Shown piece after piece: positions 52,172-61,303 of a DNA stretch of 64,000 bases. Both the position numbers and the translations under genes were made by a program. Positions within the stretch are counted from its first letter, which is position 1. Each line of letters opens with the position of its first letter. The DNA is taken from contig NZ_JABASU010000009.1 of the NCBI RefSeq assembly GCF_016107555.1, positions 1 to 64,000 of the forward strand. The letters are read 5' to 3'. Origin of the DNA: Psychrobacter celer. GTDB lineage: Bacteria > Pseudomonadota > Gammaproteobacteria > Pseudomonadales > Moraxellaceae. The notes under the pieces are model-generated. The model ran no database searches, was not told the origin of the DNA, and saw only the letters and a list, made by a program, of their open reading frames with translations.

Positions 52172-53314
52172 TCAGTCCTCGGTCAAAATCGAGCGTAACG
52201 TATCTATCAAACGCAGATTGTCTTCAGCCAGACCTACCGTGATACGCAGCCAGTTCGGGAGTCCATAGGCGGCCAAAGGACGTACGATTACTCCCTGCTC
52301 TAGCAATGCTTGATGAATAGACATAGCGTTGATGTCTTCCATCTCGACTTCGAATTTTACCATAATAAAATTGGCGTGCGACTTAATAAAACCCAGCCCT
52401 AGCGCGTCAAACTGTTTTTCTAACCAGCGCATTTGCTCAGCGTTGCTCAAGCGAGTGGCTTCGATAAAGTCTTGATCGGCAAGTGCAGCAGCGGCGGCGG
52501 CCAATGCCACACGGCTGACGTTAAATGGCTGACGGATGCGATTGAGCAGATTTGCGACTGGTACTGAGCTGAGCGCGTAGCCCACGCGCAAACCCGCCAG
52601 CCCATAAGCTTTAGAAAACGTACGAACGATAACCACATTGTCAAACTCATCAAGCAGCGCCCTATTATTACTCTCAGGGCTATACTCGATATACGCCTCA
52701 TCGAGCACCACCAGTACCGAAGCTGGCACGCTAGCGACAAACTCACGTAGCTCTTTTTGCCCAAGCTGGGTGCCTGTTGGGTTATTGGGATTGGCAATAA
52801 ACACAACCTTGGTATTTGGATGGTCGGCGACGGCTTGACGCATGGCCGTTAAGTCATGACCAAACCGCGGCGCTGGCACCTCAATCCCAGTAGCACCTTG
52901 TATCTTCGCCAGCATCGAATACACCACAAAGGCATACTGACTATACACAATGGTATCGTCGCAACTGACAAAGCCACGCGCCAAGAGATCCAATAGATCA
53001 TTGGAGCCATTACCTAGGGTAATCTGCTCAACATCCACACGATTAAAATCCGCCAGCGCTTGCTTGAGATAATAGCCATTGCCATCAGGATAGCGTGCCA
53101 GTTGACCCAGCTGCTCGGTGATTGCCAATGTCACATGCGGCGAGCAGCCTAATGGGTTTTCATTGCTGGCCAGCTTTACGACATCAGAAACCCCATATTC
53201 GCGTGTCAGCTCCTCAACCGGCTTGCCAGTCTGATAAGGCGTCAGCGCTAAGATACTATCATACGCAGAGGTAAGCGGAGCTAAACTTGATGATGTCGCT
53301 TGAGGTGATGCCAT
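52172..53314 (-). CDS. hisC: Histidinol-phosphate / aromatic aminotransferase
   Basis: 380 residues, PLP fold type I. LASNENPLGCSPHV near the N-terminus, NGSNDLLDLLARGF, FIANPNNPTGTQLG, VLDEAYIEYSPE, and PLP-Lys in VRTFSKAYGLAGLRVGYALS. Sitting between pheA and tyrA-aroA, it is most likely the HisC2/HisHb-type enzyme that transaminates aromatic keto acids as well as histidinol phosphate. Spacing to pheA is 66 bp, same strand. Confidence 0.95.
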   Translation of the reverse strand: MASPQATSSSLAPLTSAYDSILALTPYQTGKPVEELTREYGVSDVVKLASNENPLGCSPHVTLAITEQLGQLARYPDGNGYYLKQALADFNRVDVEQITLGNGSNDLLDLLARGFVSCDDTIVYSQYAFVVYSMLAKIQGATGIEVPAPRFGHDLTAMRQAVADHPNTKVVFIANPNNPTGTQLGQKELREFVASVPASVLVVLDEAYIEYSPESNNRALLDEFDNVVIVRTFSKAYGLAGLRVGYALSSVPVANLLNRIRQPFNVSRVALAAAAAALADQDFIEATRLSNAEQMRWLEKQFDALGLGFIKSHANFIMVKFEVEMEDINAMSIHQALLEQGVIVRPLAAYGLPNWLRITVGLAEDNLRLIDTLRSILTED

Positions 53315-53380
53315 GGTTTATCCTTAGAGATGATGACACATCTACTGCTTAGTATGATCCATTTGCGGCCGATGATTAGC

Positions 53381-54565
53381 TTACAATACCGCTTTGGGGT
53401 ATGAGCCAAGTATACGCAAATCTTTTACCAGTGGACGAATATCGGCAATCGCCGCGCTCACGTTTGGCGCATCAATATGACCATTCATATCGATAAAGAA
53501 CACATAAGCCCATTTATTCGGGCGCTCAGGACGCGTCTCGATACTGGTCATCGATACCCCATGATAAGACAGTGGCTTTAGGATTTCGATAAGTGCCCCT
53601 GCTTTGTCGTGTGCCGATACCACGATAGAGGTTTTGTCTTGGCCTGATGGCGCAATCGCCTCGTGACCGATGATAAGAAAACGTGTGGTGTTGCTAGGAT
53701 TGTCTTCTATATTGGTATACAGCTTGTGTAGATCATATTCTGCTGCAGCAACGTCCCCTGCGATAGCGGCAGAATGCCACTCGTTTTTGAGGCGACGCGC
53801 CGCCTCTCCGTTGCTCGATACGGCCACACGCTCGACGTTTGGAAAGTTGACATCAAGCCAATGACGGCACTGAGCCAATGACTGCTGGTGCGAATAAATA
53901 CGGCTGAGACTATCGACCTTGGTGTGCTCAGCGACCAAGAAGTTTTGGTGAATAGGCAGCTCAACTTCACCGATGATTTTTAAAGAAGAGGACAAAAAGC
54001 CATCTAGCGTGTGATTGACCACCCCTTCTGAAGAGTTTTCAACAGGTACCACGCCATACATCGCTGTGCCCGCTTCGACTTCGCGAAACACATCGGTGAT
54101 GGTGGTCATCGGCATGGTATCCGCGGCTTTGCCAAAGTGTTTGAGCGCAGCTGCATGGGTAAAGGTACCAACAGGCCCTAAAAAGGCGATGCGCTGCGGT
54201 GCTTCTAAGTCCAAGCATACAGACATAATCTCACGAAACAGACGGGCCATTTTTTCGTCAGCGATAGGGCCAGTATTGCGCTCCATGACGGCTTTTAGTA
54301 CTTGCGCCTCTCGCTCTGGACGATAAAAAATAGGGTTGCTGTCAGTTGCGGCGGCGGCATTATTCGCGAGGTGTTCTTTTTTGACGACAGCCACTTGCTG
54401 AGCCAATTTGGCACGATCATTGATCAACGTTTGAATTTTGCAGTCTACTGCATCGATACTTTGACGAATATTGTCCAAAAACGCTTTTTCGGTTGCGGCA
54501 TCGTTTGTGTCTGTCGTGGTTTGATTGGAGTTATTCATATGTTGTTCTGGTGACTGCTCACTCAT
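53381..54565 (-). CDS. pheA: Bifunctional chorismate mutase / prephenate dehydratase
   Basis: 394 residues. N-terminal AroQ chorismate mutase (IRQSIDAVDCKIQTLINDRA, then FYRPEREAQVLKAVMERN), PDT domain (IAFLGPVGTFTHAAALKHFG, YGVVPVENSSEGVVNHTLD, NTTRFLIIGHEA) and C-terminal ACT domain (GALIEILKPLSYHGVSMTSI, ESR-like IETRPERP) for Phe feedback. The first 25 residues are a Gln/Asn/Thr-rich lead. First gene of the aromatic operon; AAGGA stands before ATG 54565. I saw no Phe-rich leader peptide upstream. Confidence 0.97.
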   Translation of the reverse strand: MSEQSPEQHMNNSNQTTTDTNDAATEKAFLDNIRQSIDAVDCKIQTLINDRAKLAQQVAVVKKEHLANNAAAATDSNPIFYRPEREAQVLKAVMERNTGPIADEKMARLFREIMSVCLDLEAPQRIAFLGPVGTFTHAAALKHFGKAADTMPMTTITDVFREVEAGTAMYGVVPVENSSEGVVNHTLDGFLSSSLKIIGEVELPIHQNFLVAEHTKVDSLSRIYSHQQSLAQCRHWLDVNFPNVERVAVSSNGEAARRLKNEWHSAAIAGDVAAAEYDLHKLYTNIEDNPSNTTRFLIIGHEAIAPSGQDKTSIVVSAHDKAGALIEILKPLSYHGVSMTSIETRPERPNKWAYVFFIDMNGHIDAPNVSAAIADIRPLVKDLRILGSYPKAVL

Positions 54566-55126
54566 TACCGCCCATCCTTTTTAGATTTTTTACTGTTGAA
54601 ATTTTTGACCAGCTTTTAGCTATTGGGTCTGACATCATCGGTGTTAATAGCTTGCTATAGCGACATGATAAAACAACAGTCTATCAAGACACCGTCTGCT
54701 TTTGCTCTTATCCGATTTTGCCATGCTATTTTTTGACTTATCGATAATATCTCAAGCTGCTCATACCACTGTCGCATAGCAGGTGACCGGCTCTACTATA
54801 ACAAAAACGGCGCGCAGTGCCCACGGGTAATCGTGTGCAATCGCATGTAATGTCGCGCCACTCTTATCAGCTGCCCATATCATCTCGTCCATAGTATAGT
54901 CGATTCAAAATAATTGTGGTACAGCGTCAGCAAATGAGAATGCTGATCAGCTAATATTGACCTGACTATAGCACAGTTGTGCCCTTGTCTTTTGTCGTCC
55001 ATCACACTATGAGGCAACAGAGGCTCAAAACTATGTTACAGTTTAATACCAATCCCTCATCTTACGACAAAAACAAAACCACCCTGTGATTGATAACATC
55101 ACGTCACTAAAAAAAAAGGATCTCTA
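54566..55126. other. Long pheA/tal divergent intergenic region
   Basis: 561 bp with no convincing gene. It contains a short TATAGTC-ended element (54895-54970). The tal RBS is AAAAAAGGA just before 55127. No leader peptide or attenuator hairpin was evident on the pheA side. Confidence 0.6.
54895..54970. repeat. Short element with TATAGTC ends
   Basis: 76 bp starting TATAGTCGATTC and ending CTGACTATA, with an inner CAGCA/TGCTG hairpin. The ends resemble the MITE termini but the GCAGCATCGAGC core is missing. Possibly a deleted or different MITE. Confidence 0.4.
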
Positions 55127-56068
55127 ATGAGCGCATTACAACAGCTTCGTACCATGACCACCATTGTCGCTGATACTGGCGATCTGGCCGCCATTGCGCG
55201 CTTAAAACCCATCGACGCCACCACCAACCCAAGCTTGATCACCAAAGCTCTCATCCACCCTGACAACCAAGGCATGCTGGCAGAGACCATGAGCCGCCAT
55301 AATGGCGATGTCGATGCGGTTATAGATGCACTGACCGTCCAAGTTGGCTGTGATATTTTGGCACTGATCGAGGGACGAGTATCTACCGAAGTCGACGCGC
55401 GCTTGTCTTATGACACCAAAGCGACGATCGATAAGGCCATGGCGTTTATGGAGGCGTATCAAAAGGCAGGAATCGATCCTCAGCGCGTCTTGATCAAAAT
55501 GGCCGCCACCTGGCAAGGCATCGAGGCGGCGCGCTACCTCGAAACCCAAGGCATCCATTGTAACTTGACGCTTTTATTCGGTCAGCATCAAGCCATTGCC
55601 TGTGCTGATGCTGGCGTGACGCTGATCTCGCCTTTTGTGGGTCGTATTTTAGACTGGCAAAAACGCCAGCAAAACCGCCAAAATGTGCCCGCCTCCGATG
55701 ATATGGGCGTAAAATCGGTCAAGCTGATTTATCAGTATTACAAGCAGCACGGCTATGGCACTCAAGTCATGGGCGCAAGCTTCCGCTCTACTGAGCAAAT
55801 ACTGGCGTTGGCAGGCTGTGATTTATTGACCATCGCGCCAAACCTTATCGACGAGCTTGCCGCCATGGACACACAAGTAGAGCGTCAGCTATCGCCCAGC
55901 ATGTCTATGGCGCTAGATGAGATGACCCGCGTCAGTCTAACTCACGAAGAATTCAGCGCCGCCTACCAACAAGACACCGTGACACAAGACCTGCTACCAA
56001 AGGGCATTGATGGCTTTATCACTGCTCGTGATGAGCTGGCCAAGACACTGGCGGCCATCCGTGAGTAA
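55127..56068 (+). CDS. tal: Transaldolase
   Basis: 313 residues, TIM barrel, pentose phosphate pathway (sedoheptulose-7-P + GAP to erythrose-4-P + F6P, the former a precursor for the shikimate route). Motifs: DATTNPSLITKA, catalytic Lys near 125 in RVLIKMAATWQGIEAARYLE, CNLTLLFGQHQAIACADAG, SPFVGRILDW and MGASFRSTEQILALAGCD. TalB class length. Divergent from pheA. Confidence 0.97.
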   Translation: MSALQQLRTMTTIVADTGDLAAIARLKPIDATTNPSLITKALIHPDNQGMLAETMSRHNGDVDAVIDALTVQVGCDILALIEGRVSTEVDARLSYDTKATIDKAMAFMEAYQKAGIDPQRVLIKMAATWQGIEAARYLETQGIHCNLTLLFGQHQAIACADAGVTLISPFVGRILDWQKRQQNRQNVPASDDMGVKSVKLIYQYYKQHGYGTQVMGASFRSTEQILALAGCDLLTIAPNLIDELAAMDTQVERQLSPSMSMALDEMTRVSLTHEEFSAAYQQDTVTQDLLPKGIDGFITARDELAKTLAAIRE

Positions 56069-56164
56069 CTTGTCAGGCCGTGACCTGTCATAAAAGATAT
56101 TTGCCTGCCGATAACAACTTGGCTATTATGGCCTACTTCAAACAACCAGAAGCAAGGCTTAAGT

Positions 56165-56668
56165 ATGAAACGGCTATCAGTGTTATTGGCAGGCAGTGCT
56201 TTGGCACTCAGCGCACAAGCAGTGAACTGGTCAGAGGTGTCCGAGAGTCATTCTGGCTCGGTTTTTAGTGTGGACTTAGATTCTATCGAGCGCTCTGATA
56301 TTAGCATCATAGATGAAAAGCGTGTCGAAAATATCACCGTCTCAATCCGTCGAACCTACCCCCCACAAGCCAAAAAAAACATAGCAAAAGACAAAGAGGC
56401 TGCAAAAGAAGAAAATGCGGAAACAGCGCCTTTTAAAGAAAAACCCATCCATCATAGCGACCAGCAGCTACTGATCTCTTGTAAAGACGCCAGCTACTAT
56501 CGGCGTGCTTATGTCAATTACGCGGCCAATGACAAAGTCATAAAGTCTTGGCAGTCAGATAAACCCATTTTGACCACAAAAGATTTCAAAATCACCAGCC
56601 CTAAGACGATCGGGCGCGCCCTCGTAGAATACAGCTGCAAAAACCACGAACAACAAAAAACGGCTTAA
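56165..56668 (+). CDS. Secreted protein, surface-adhesin protein E-like
   Basis: 167 residues with a signal peptide (MKRLSVLLAGSALALSAQAV). The mature part begins NWSEVSESHSGSVFSVDLDS, which resembles the protein E domain (a W..V...... Y/F.vDlDSI opening), and goes on with NITVSIRRTYPP and LISCKDASYYRRAYVNYAAN. There is a charged insert of about 30 residues (KNIAKDKEAAKEENAETAP). Two Cys (ISCKD, YSCKN) may form a disulfide. Function unknown; the family assignment is by resemblance. Confidence 0.6.
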   Translation: MKRLSVLLAGSALALSAQAVNWSEVSESHSGSVFSVDLDSIERSDISIIDEKRVENITVSIRRTYPPQAKKNIAKDKEAAKEENAETAPFKEKPIHHSDQQLLISCKDASYYRRAYVNYAANDKVIKSWQSDKPILTTKDFKITSPKTIGRALVEYSCKNHEQQKTA

Positions 56669-56729
56669 TTTAGCATGGGCTTTATGCCATGTGTCTTAAA
56701 TACCGTGTATCTTAAATAGCTATGTTGAA

Positions 56730-56768
56730 AAAAAGCGCGCTGATTATATCAGCATCAGCGCGCTTTTT
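56730..56768. terminator. Bidirectional terminator
   Basis: 15-bp perfect stem AAAAAGCGCGCTGAT / ATCAGCGCGCTTTTT between two convergent genes. Confidence 0.92.
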
Positions 56769-56772
56769 GATT

Positions 56773-57339
56773 TTAGGCTTTTAGTACCGTATAAACGGGT
56801 ACTGGAAACGCTCCATGCAGCGCCACCAAATCGAGTAATACCAGCGCCCCGACCACGGTGTGACCTGCTGAGCGACAAAGCTCGTAAGCGGTGTTCAAGG
56901 TGCCACCAGTTGCCAAAATATCATCGACCAACAATACCCGCTCAGGCGGTAGATTGTTTTGCATCTCAAGGGTGTCTTTACCATACTCAAGCGCATAAGC
57001 CTTATTGGCTACAGGTGGCGGCAACTTACCAGGCTTACGCAGCAATATCATACCCTTACCCAAATGCCCTGCTAGCAAGCTGGCAAAGACAAACCCACGC
57101 GCCTCGACCGCACCCAAACAATCGACCTCATCCAGACAGCCTTCTGGTAAAGCGGCCAGCAGCGCATCGATGACCGCATCAACGTGACTGCGCAGTAACG
57201 GGGTTATGTCATAAAAATCAATGCCGACTTTTGGAAAGTCTGGTACGGTGCGAATGATCTGCCAAAAAGGATGATCAGTATTGAGCACGGCTGATGGCTG
57301 GTTTTCGGTATTGGTAGAGGTAGCGGCATTGATGCTCAT
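56773..57339 (-). CDS. apt: Adenine phosphoribosyltransferase
   Basis: 188 residues. Salvages adenine with PRPP. IRTVPDFPKVGIDFYDITPL, GAVEARGFVFASLLAGHLGK, the PRPP loop VLLVDDILATGGTLNTAYEL, and ALEYGKDTLEMQ. Standard length with a short N-terminal lead (about 20 residues, Asn/Thr-rich). Confidence 0.97.
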   Translation of the reverse strand: MSINAATSTNTENQPSAVLNTDHPFWQIIRTVPDFPKVGIDFYDITPLLRSHVDAVIDALLAALPEGCLDEVDCLGAVEARGFVFASLLAGHLGKGMILLRKPGKLPPPVANKAYALEYGKDTLEMQNNLPPERVLLVDDILATGGTLNTAYELCRSAGHTVVGALVLLDLVALHGAFPVPVYTVLKA

Positions 57340-57683
57340 GAGGACCCTTAGCGTGTATGACTTTAATGATAACTGGTGTGAATTTTTCGGCCGTTATTGT
57401 AGCATAATTGACCCAATTAATACGCTAAAGCATCGGCTATTATCAGCCTCGGTCTGCACAAAACCGCGACGCTTGACTTGATAAAAATCTCACAATCTCA
57501 ATATACAAGTGTAAACTTAACTATGAAAATAACGGTTATATGCTAAACTACGTGCGTTTTTGCTGTCTAAGCGCTGACCGTTATATGGACACTTGCACAC
57601 TGTCGTGACGCCCAGTCATTAGCCCTTGGCATGACTGGCGCGCTAAAAAACGGTCACACTAGAAATAATCGATAGGACTTTTT
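57340..57683. other. apt/rubredoxin divergent intergenic region
   Basis: 344 bp, no gene, repeat copy or RNA recognised. It contains the promoters of the two divergent genes. Confidence 0.5.
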
Positions 57684-57848
57684 ATGAAACGTTATGAATG
57701 TATTGTCTGCGGCTGGATATACGACGAAGCACTTGGCTGCCCAGAAGAAGGCATCGCCCCTGGTACCAAATGGGAAGATATCCCTGATGACTGGACATGT
57801 CCTGAGTGCGGTGTGGGCAAACTCGATTTTGAGATGCTTGAGCTGTAG
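57684..57848 (+). CDS. rubA: Rubredoxin
   Basis: 54 residues, shorter than typical gene-calling cut-offs. The iron is held by CxxC pairs Cys6/Cys9 (YECIVCGW) and Cys39/Cys42 ([10 protein letters not shown]). The fold core [20 protein letters not shown] is typical except that the usual Asp before PEEG is Cys19, an extra non-ligand thiol. Rubredoxins of this group pass electrons to alkane hydroxylases or reduce oxygen species; no rubredoxin reductase lies next to it. Followed after 26 bp by an alpha/beta hydrolase. Confidence 0.95.
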   Translation: MKRYECIVCGWIYDEALGCPEEGIAPGTKWEDIPDDWTCPECGVGKLDFEMLEL

Positions 57849-57874
57849 TAGACGACCTCTGATTAGGACACTTC

Positions 57875-58930
57875 ATGACACAATCAAATAACATCAATAG
57901 CGCCAGATCCCAAGCAAGCCCAGATCCAAGCCTAGATGAGAATGTGAGCCACTATCCTACGCCTGAGTGGCAAAAGTTTGGCGCACATCAGTGGCATGAC
58001 TCTGATCTGAGTGACCAGTTGCATCAAGCGATGATCGATATCGGTGATGGTATCGAGCTTTGTGTGGAAGCAGGCGGTAACCCAAACCACCCACCCTTGC
58101 TCATGGTCATGGGGCTTGGCTCACAAATGATATTTTGGCCAGAAAACTTTATAAAACGCCTCATTGATGCCGGTTTTTTTGTGATTCGTTTTGACAATCG
58201 TGATATTGGTCTATCGTCTAAAGTGCAAATTGACGGCCTACCGCGTATCAGTCAGCTAAAGATGATGATGCGTCTGCAAACAGGGCTCTCTAACAAGAGC
58301 GCGCAAGTGGCCTATAATTTGACCGACATGGCCGAAGACACCGCCCGTCTTATAAAGGCGTTGCAGCTGGGTAAAACCCATCTGCTTGGCGCATCTATGG
58401 GCGGGATGATTGCCCAAATCGTGGCCGCTCGCTATCCAAGCTTGGTACAGCGAATGGCTCTGATGTTTACCACCACCAATCGTGCATTTTTAAGACCACC
58501 CAAACCTCGGCAGCTATACACCCTTATCAACCGCCCTGAGAGTCACTCTGAGCGTGATATCGTGCGTCATAGCGTCTGGTTTATGAAGACGGTTGGCACG
58601 CCAGGGCATGTCAATGTGCGCATGGTGCGTGAGATTGCCAAAATTCGCTATCAGCGCAGCTTTCATCCGCTCGGGACCGTGCAGCAGCTAAATGCTATTT
58701 TGGCATCTGGCTCTATTAGCCGCTATAGCAAACAAGTCAAAGCCCCAACCATTGTGTTACATGGTAGCGCCGATGGCCTCCTGCCAGCATCGCAAGGGCG
58801 CGTGGTGGCGAAGACCATCCCCAATGCCAAGTTTTATCTGATTGAGGGCATGGCACACGATATTCCTGAGTATTATCAGCCTTATATGGTGGATCTGATC
58901 AGTAATCATCTGTTGGCGCATCGCTCTTAA
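57875..58930 (+). CDS. Alpha/beta hydrolase
   Basis: 351 residues. Nucleophile Ser in LLGASMGGMIAQIVAARYP, Asp in VLHGSADGLLPAS, His in EGMAHDIPEYY; oxyanion region MVMGLGSQMIFWPENF and RFDNRDIGLSSK. An N-terminal lead of about 50 residues precedes the fold. Sub-family resembles predicted esterases or haloperoxidase-like hydrolases; the substrate is unknown. It may share a transcript with the rubredoxin. Confidence 0.9.
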   Translation: MTQSNNINSARSQASPDPSLDENVSHYPTPEWQKFGAHQWHDSDLSDQLHQAMIDIGDGIELCVEAGGNPNHPPLLMVMGLGSQMIFWPENFIKRLIDAGFFVIRFDNRDIGLSSKVQIDGLPRISQLKMMMRLQTGLSNKSAQVAYNLTDMAEDTARLIKALQLGKTHLLGASMGGMIAQIVAARYPSLVQRMALMFTTTNRAFLRPPKPRQLYTLINRPESHSERDIVRHSVWFMKTVGTPGHVNVRMVREIAKIRYQRSFHPLGTVQQLNAILASGSISRYSKQVKAPTIVLHGSADGLLPASQGRVVAKTIPNAKFYLIEGMAHDIPEYYQPYMVDLISNHLLAHRS

Positions 58931-58959
58931 AGGTTATTTAAAAAGCGCGTACGTCTGAA

Positions 58960-59004
58960 CAAGCGTGTAAGTTTGACTGTCAAAGACAAGCTTGCACGCT
59001 TTTT
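58960..59004 (+). terminator. Terminator after the alpha/beta hydrolase
   Basis: 15-bp imperfect stem (AAGCGTGTAAGTTTG with CAAGCTTGCACGCTT) followed by TTTT. Confidence 0.8.
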
Positions 59005-59082
59005 TATGCCTGCTTAAGTTATTTATATTTGCTGAATTTTTTATGCCTACTTAGGTATCGCCATGGGGCAAAAACAAACGGC

Positions 59083-60075
59083 TCAATCACAGCCAACGCT
59101 GCTGCCTGTTTTATCAATACACATTTTATTGCCATTTTTTAGATTACCGATCCATGCTTTGCCATCGACAAACACAAACGAGGGCTTGCCTTGATAAGTA
59201 TCACTTGCCGACACGCCACTGTCTGCAAACCGAAACGGAATCAACAGCTCACCACCAAGATTGACAAAGCCCCAATCTTCATTGATACGTACGCCCGCCA
59301 TGCCTTCAGAGAAGGGACGCACCTCATCAAATGAGTAGGTAATCATGGTGACATTTTGGTCATCGACAAAGCCCCATTTACCATCTTGCTGACGCGGCTG
59401 TAGTGTGGTAAATGGACTGATGGGCGGCGTGGATGGCGACTGACGCGCTTGCGGCGGCTTGTGGTTATTGTCAGCAGGCTCTTTTGCCACATTGCCACTT
59501 TTATCCAGCCAACTGATGTTATTGCTTTTACGCACACGGGTGATGCCGCCGCGATAATCAGCCACCTCACTAAACGATGACGAAAATGGCACGACGGTTC
59601 TGTTGGCGGTATTGATGACGCCATAGTTGCCGTCCTTTTTTACGACGATACGCCCTTCTGATACCGGCCGCGCCCAGCCTTGACGCTCTTTTAGCATATC
59701 GTACATAGCAGGCACCACTTCTCGCCCTTTCATATTGAGATATCCGACATGACCGTTACGCAGTACGGGCAGCAGCCCCTCTGAAAGGTTATCGGCGTCG
59801 ACCTTTTGATAACGTGATAGATCGACGATGCGCTTGCCTTTGTTGTCAATCAAGGCCACAGGCGCGCCAAAATCTTTGACGGCTAAAAACAAGCCACTGC
59901 TGGCGGTACAAGAGACGTTTTTGTAGTAGCTTTTGGGGATTTTACAGCTGGCGGCTTGTGCTTGCGGTATCACCAGTAACGCACTGACAATGCTAACGCC
60001 AGCCGTACACCGCAACATCATTGTCCAAAGGTTAGATACTACAGGGCGCGGTTTTGATAAAGAACATCGAAACAT
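59083..60075 (-). CDS. WG-repeat secreted protein
   Basis: 330 residues from ATG 60075, with AGG six bases upstream. Signal peptide (SIVSALLVIPQAQAAS), followed by WG beta-propeller-like repeats: GHVGYLNMKGREVVPAMYDM, DGNYGVINTANRTVVPF, KWGFVDDQNVTMITYSFDEV, DWGFVNLGGELLIPFRF. A Pro/Gln/Ser linker (KPPQARQSPSTPPISPF) separates the repeats. Paired Cys at both ends. WG repeats mediate protein contacts; role unknown. Confidence 0.85.
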   Translation of the reverse strand: MFRCSLSKPRPVVSNLWTMMLRCTAGVSIVSALLVIPQAQAASCKIPKSYYKNVSCTASSGLFLAVKDFGAPVALIDNKGKRIVDLSRYQKVDADNLSEGLLPVLRNGHVGYLNMKGREVVPAMYDMLKERQGWARPVSEGRIVVKKDGNYGVINTANRTVVPFSSSFSEVADYRGGITRVRKSNNISWLDKSGNVAKEPADNNHKPPQARQSPSTPPISPFTTLQPRQQDGKWGFVDDQNVTMITYSFDEVRPFSEGMAGVRINEDWGFVNLGGELLIPFRFADSGVSASDTYQGKPSFVFVDGKAWIGNLKNGNKMCIDKTGSSVGCD

Positions 60076-60264
60076 AATAAACCTAAGCAAATGTCATTTA
60101 TTGGCATAATTATATACACAGGGGTCGTCGTTTAGATAGCCTTGTCTGCTATCTCATAGAATAATTGTCGCTGAGCCATTTCATTTTGGGGGCAAAACCT
60201 CGACAATAGCTTAATCGCTGTAAAATGCTTTTTTATCATCATCCCATTCATATAAGGAGACACT

Positions 60265-61203
60265 ATGGCTATGGCCATCGCCGCATCCCGCTCTGCCCCT
60301 ATCGGTTTAGTCGTAGGCTGTATTATTTTTGGTTTAGGTAGCCTGATCGTCGCTCATGTCGATATCGGTGGTTGGGCGATGTCGTTTTGGCGCTTGGCCA
60401 TCTCTGGTATCGTTTTTGCCGTATTGGCCAAAATCATGGGACAACGCTTGCCGCGCTCAGGACGCGCAATTTTTTATGCGTTGTTATCAGGGGCGTTTTT
60501 GGGATTGGATTTGGCACTTTGGCATGAGAGTATTTATGCGGTCGGCCCTGGTATCTCTACCCTGCTCAATAGCTTACAGATCTTTTTCTTAGCAGCGATT
60601 GGGTTTTTGTATTTCAATGAGCGTCAATCTATTGTACAGCTGATTAGTTTGTTTTTGGCAATGCTCGGTGTGGCGATGATTGGTAGCCCGGAGTTTGCCC
60701 ATAACAGTGCAGCGACGTGGGGGTTTGTCACTGGTATCGTCTCGGGCGCTATGCTAGCGGCATCGATGACCTTTATCCGTAAGACGCACGATACTGAGCC
60801 AACGCCGATATTTATGCTCATGCAGCTGATCAGTATCGGCGGGGTGCTGGCGATGGTTGTGCCAATGTGGGTGTCTGATCAAGGCAGTATCTTGCCCAAT
60901 ACTTGGGCGGAGATTGGCTGGATATTGGTCTATGGTACGGTGATGCAGTGCTTGGCATGGGGACTCATTGCTTACTCTATTCCCAAGCTGTCACTGGCCT
61001 TGACGGGGTTACTATTGCTCTCTGAGCCTATCGCCGCTTTGGTGATTGATTATAGCTGGCTGGACAAACCCATCAATACTTTACAGTGGGCTGGTGCGTT
61101 ACTCACCATGTTTGCTATTTATTTGGGTTCACTCAAACCAAAGCCACGCGCCCTACGCCGTTATCGTTTTTTTTCGCGGTTTTATAAACGCGACTATAAA
61201 TAA
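60265..61203 (+). CDS. EamA-family DMT transporter
   Basis: 312 residues, ten membrane helices in two EamA halves (GWAMSFWRLAISGIVFAVLA; WGFVTGIVSGAMLAASMTFI). A basic C-terminus follows (KPKPRALRRYRFFSRFYKR). Substrate unknown. TAAGGAGACACT gives a good ribosome site before ATG 60265. Confidence 0.92.
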   Translation: MAMAIAASRSAPIGLVVGCIIFGLGSLIVAHVDIGGWAMSFWRLAISGIVFAVLAKIMGQRLPRSGRAIFYALLSGAFLGLDLALWHESIYAVGPGISTLLNSLQIFFLAAIGFLYFNERQSIVQLISLFLAMLGVAMIGSPEFAHNSAATWGFVTGIVSGAMLAASMTFIRKTHDTEPTPIFMLMQLISIGGVLAMVVPMWVSDQGSILPNTWAEIGWILVYGTVMQCLAWGLIAYSIPKLSLALTGLLLLSEPIAALVIDYSWLDKPINTLQWAGALLTMFAIYLGSLKPKPRALRRYRFFSRFYKRDYK

Positions 61204-61251
61204 TCTCTGTCTGCTACTTATCATCATCTATTGCTCCCCTAAACGCACTAC

Positions 61252-61289
61252 AAAAAACGCCCATACTATAATAGTATGGGCGTTTTTTT
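61252..61289. terminator. Bidirectional terminator
   Basis: Long perfect stem AAAAAACGCCCATACTAT / ATAGTATGGGCGTTTTTT between the convergent DMT and uracil permease genes. Confidence 0.95.
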
Positions 61290-61303
61290 GACCAGTATAC
61301 GGC

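Noticed and set aside
53331-54720. Phe attenuator or leader peptide before pheA
   Set aside because: No Phe-rich short ORF or terminator/antiterminator pair was visible upstream of 54565.
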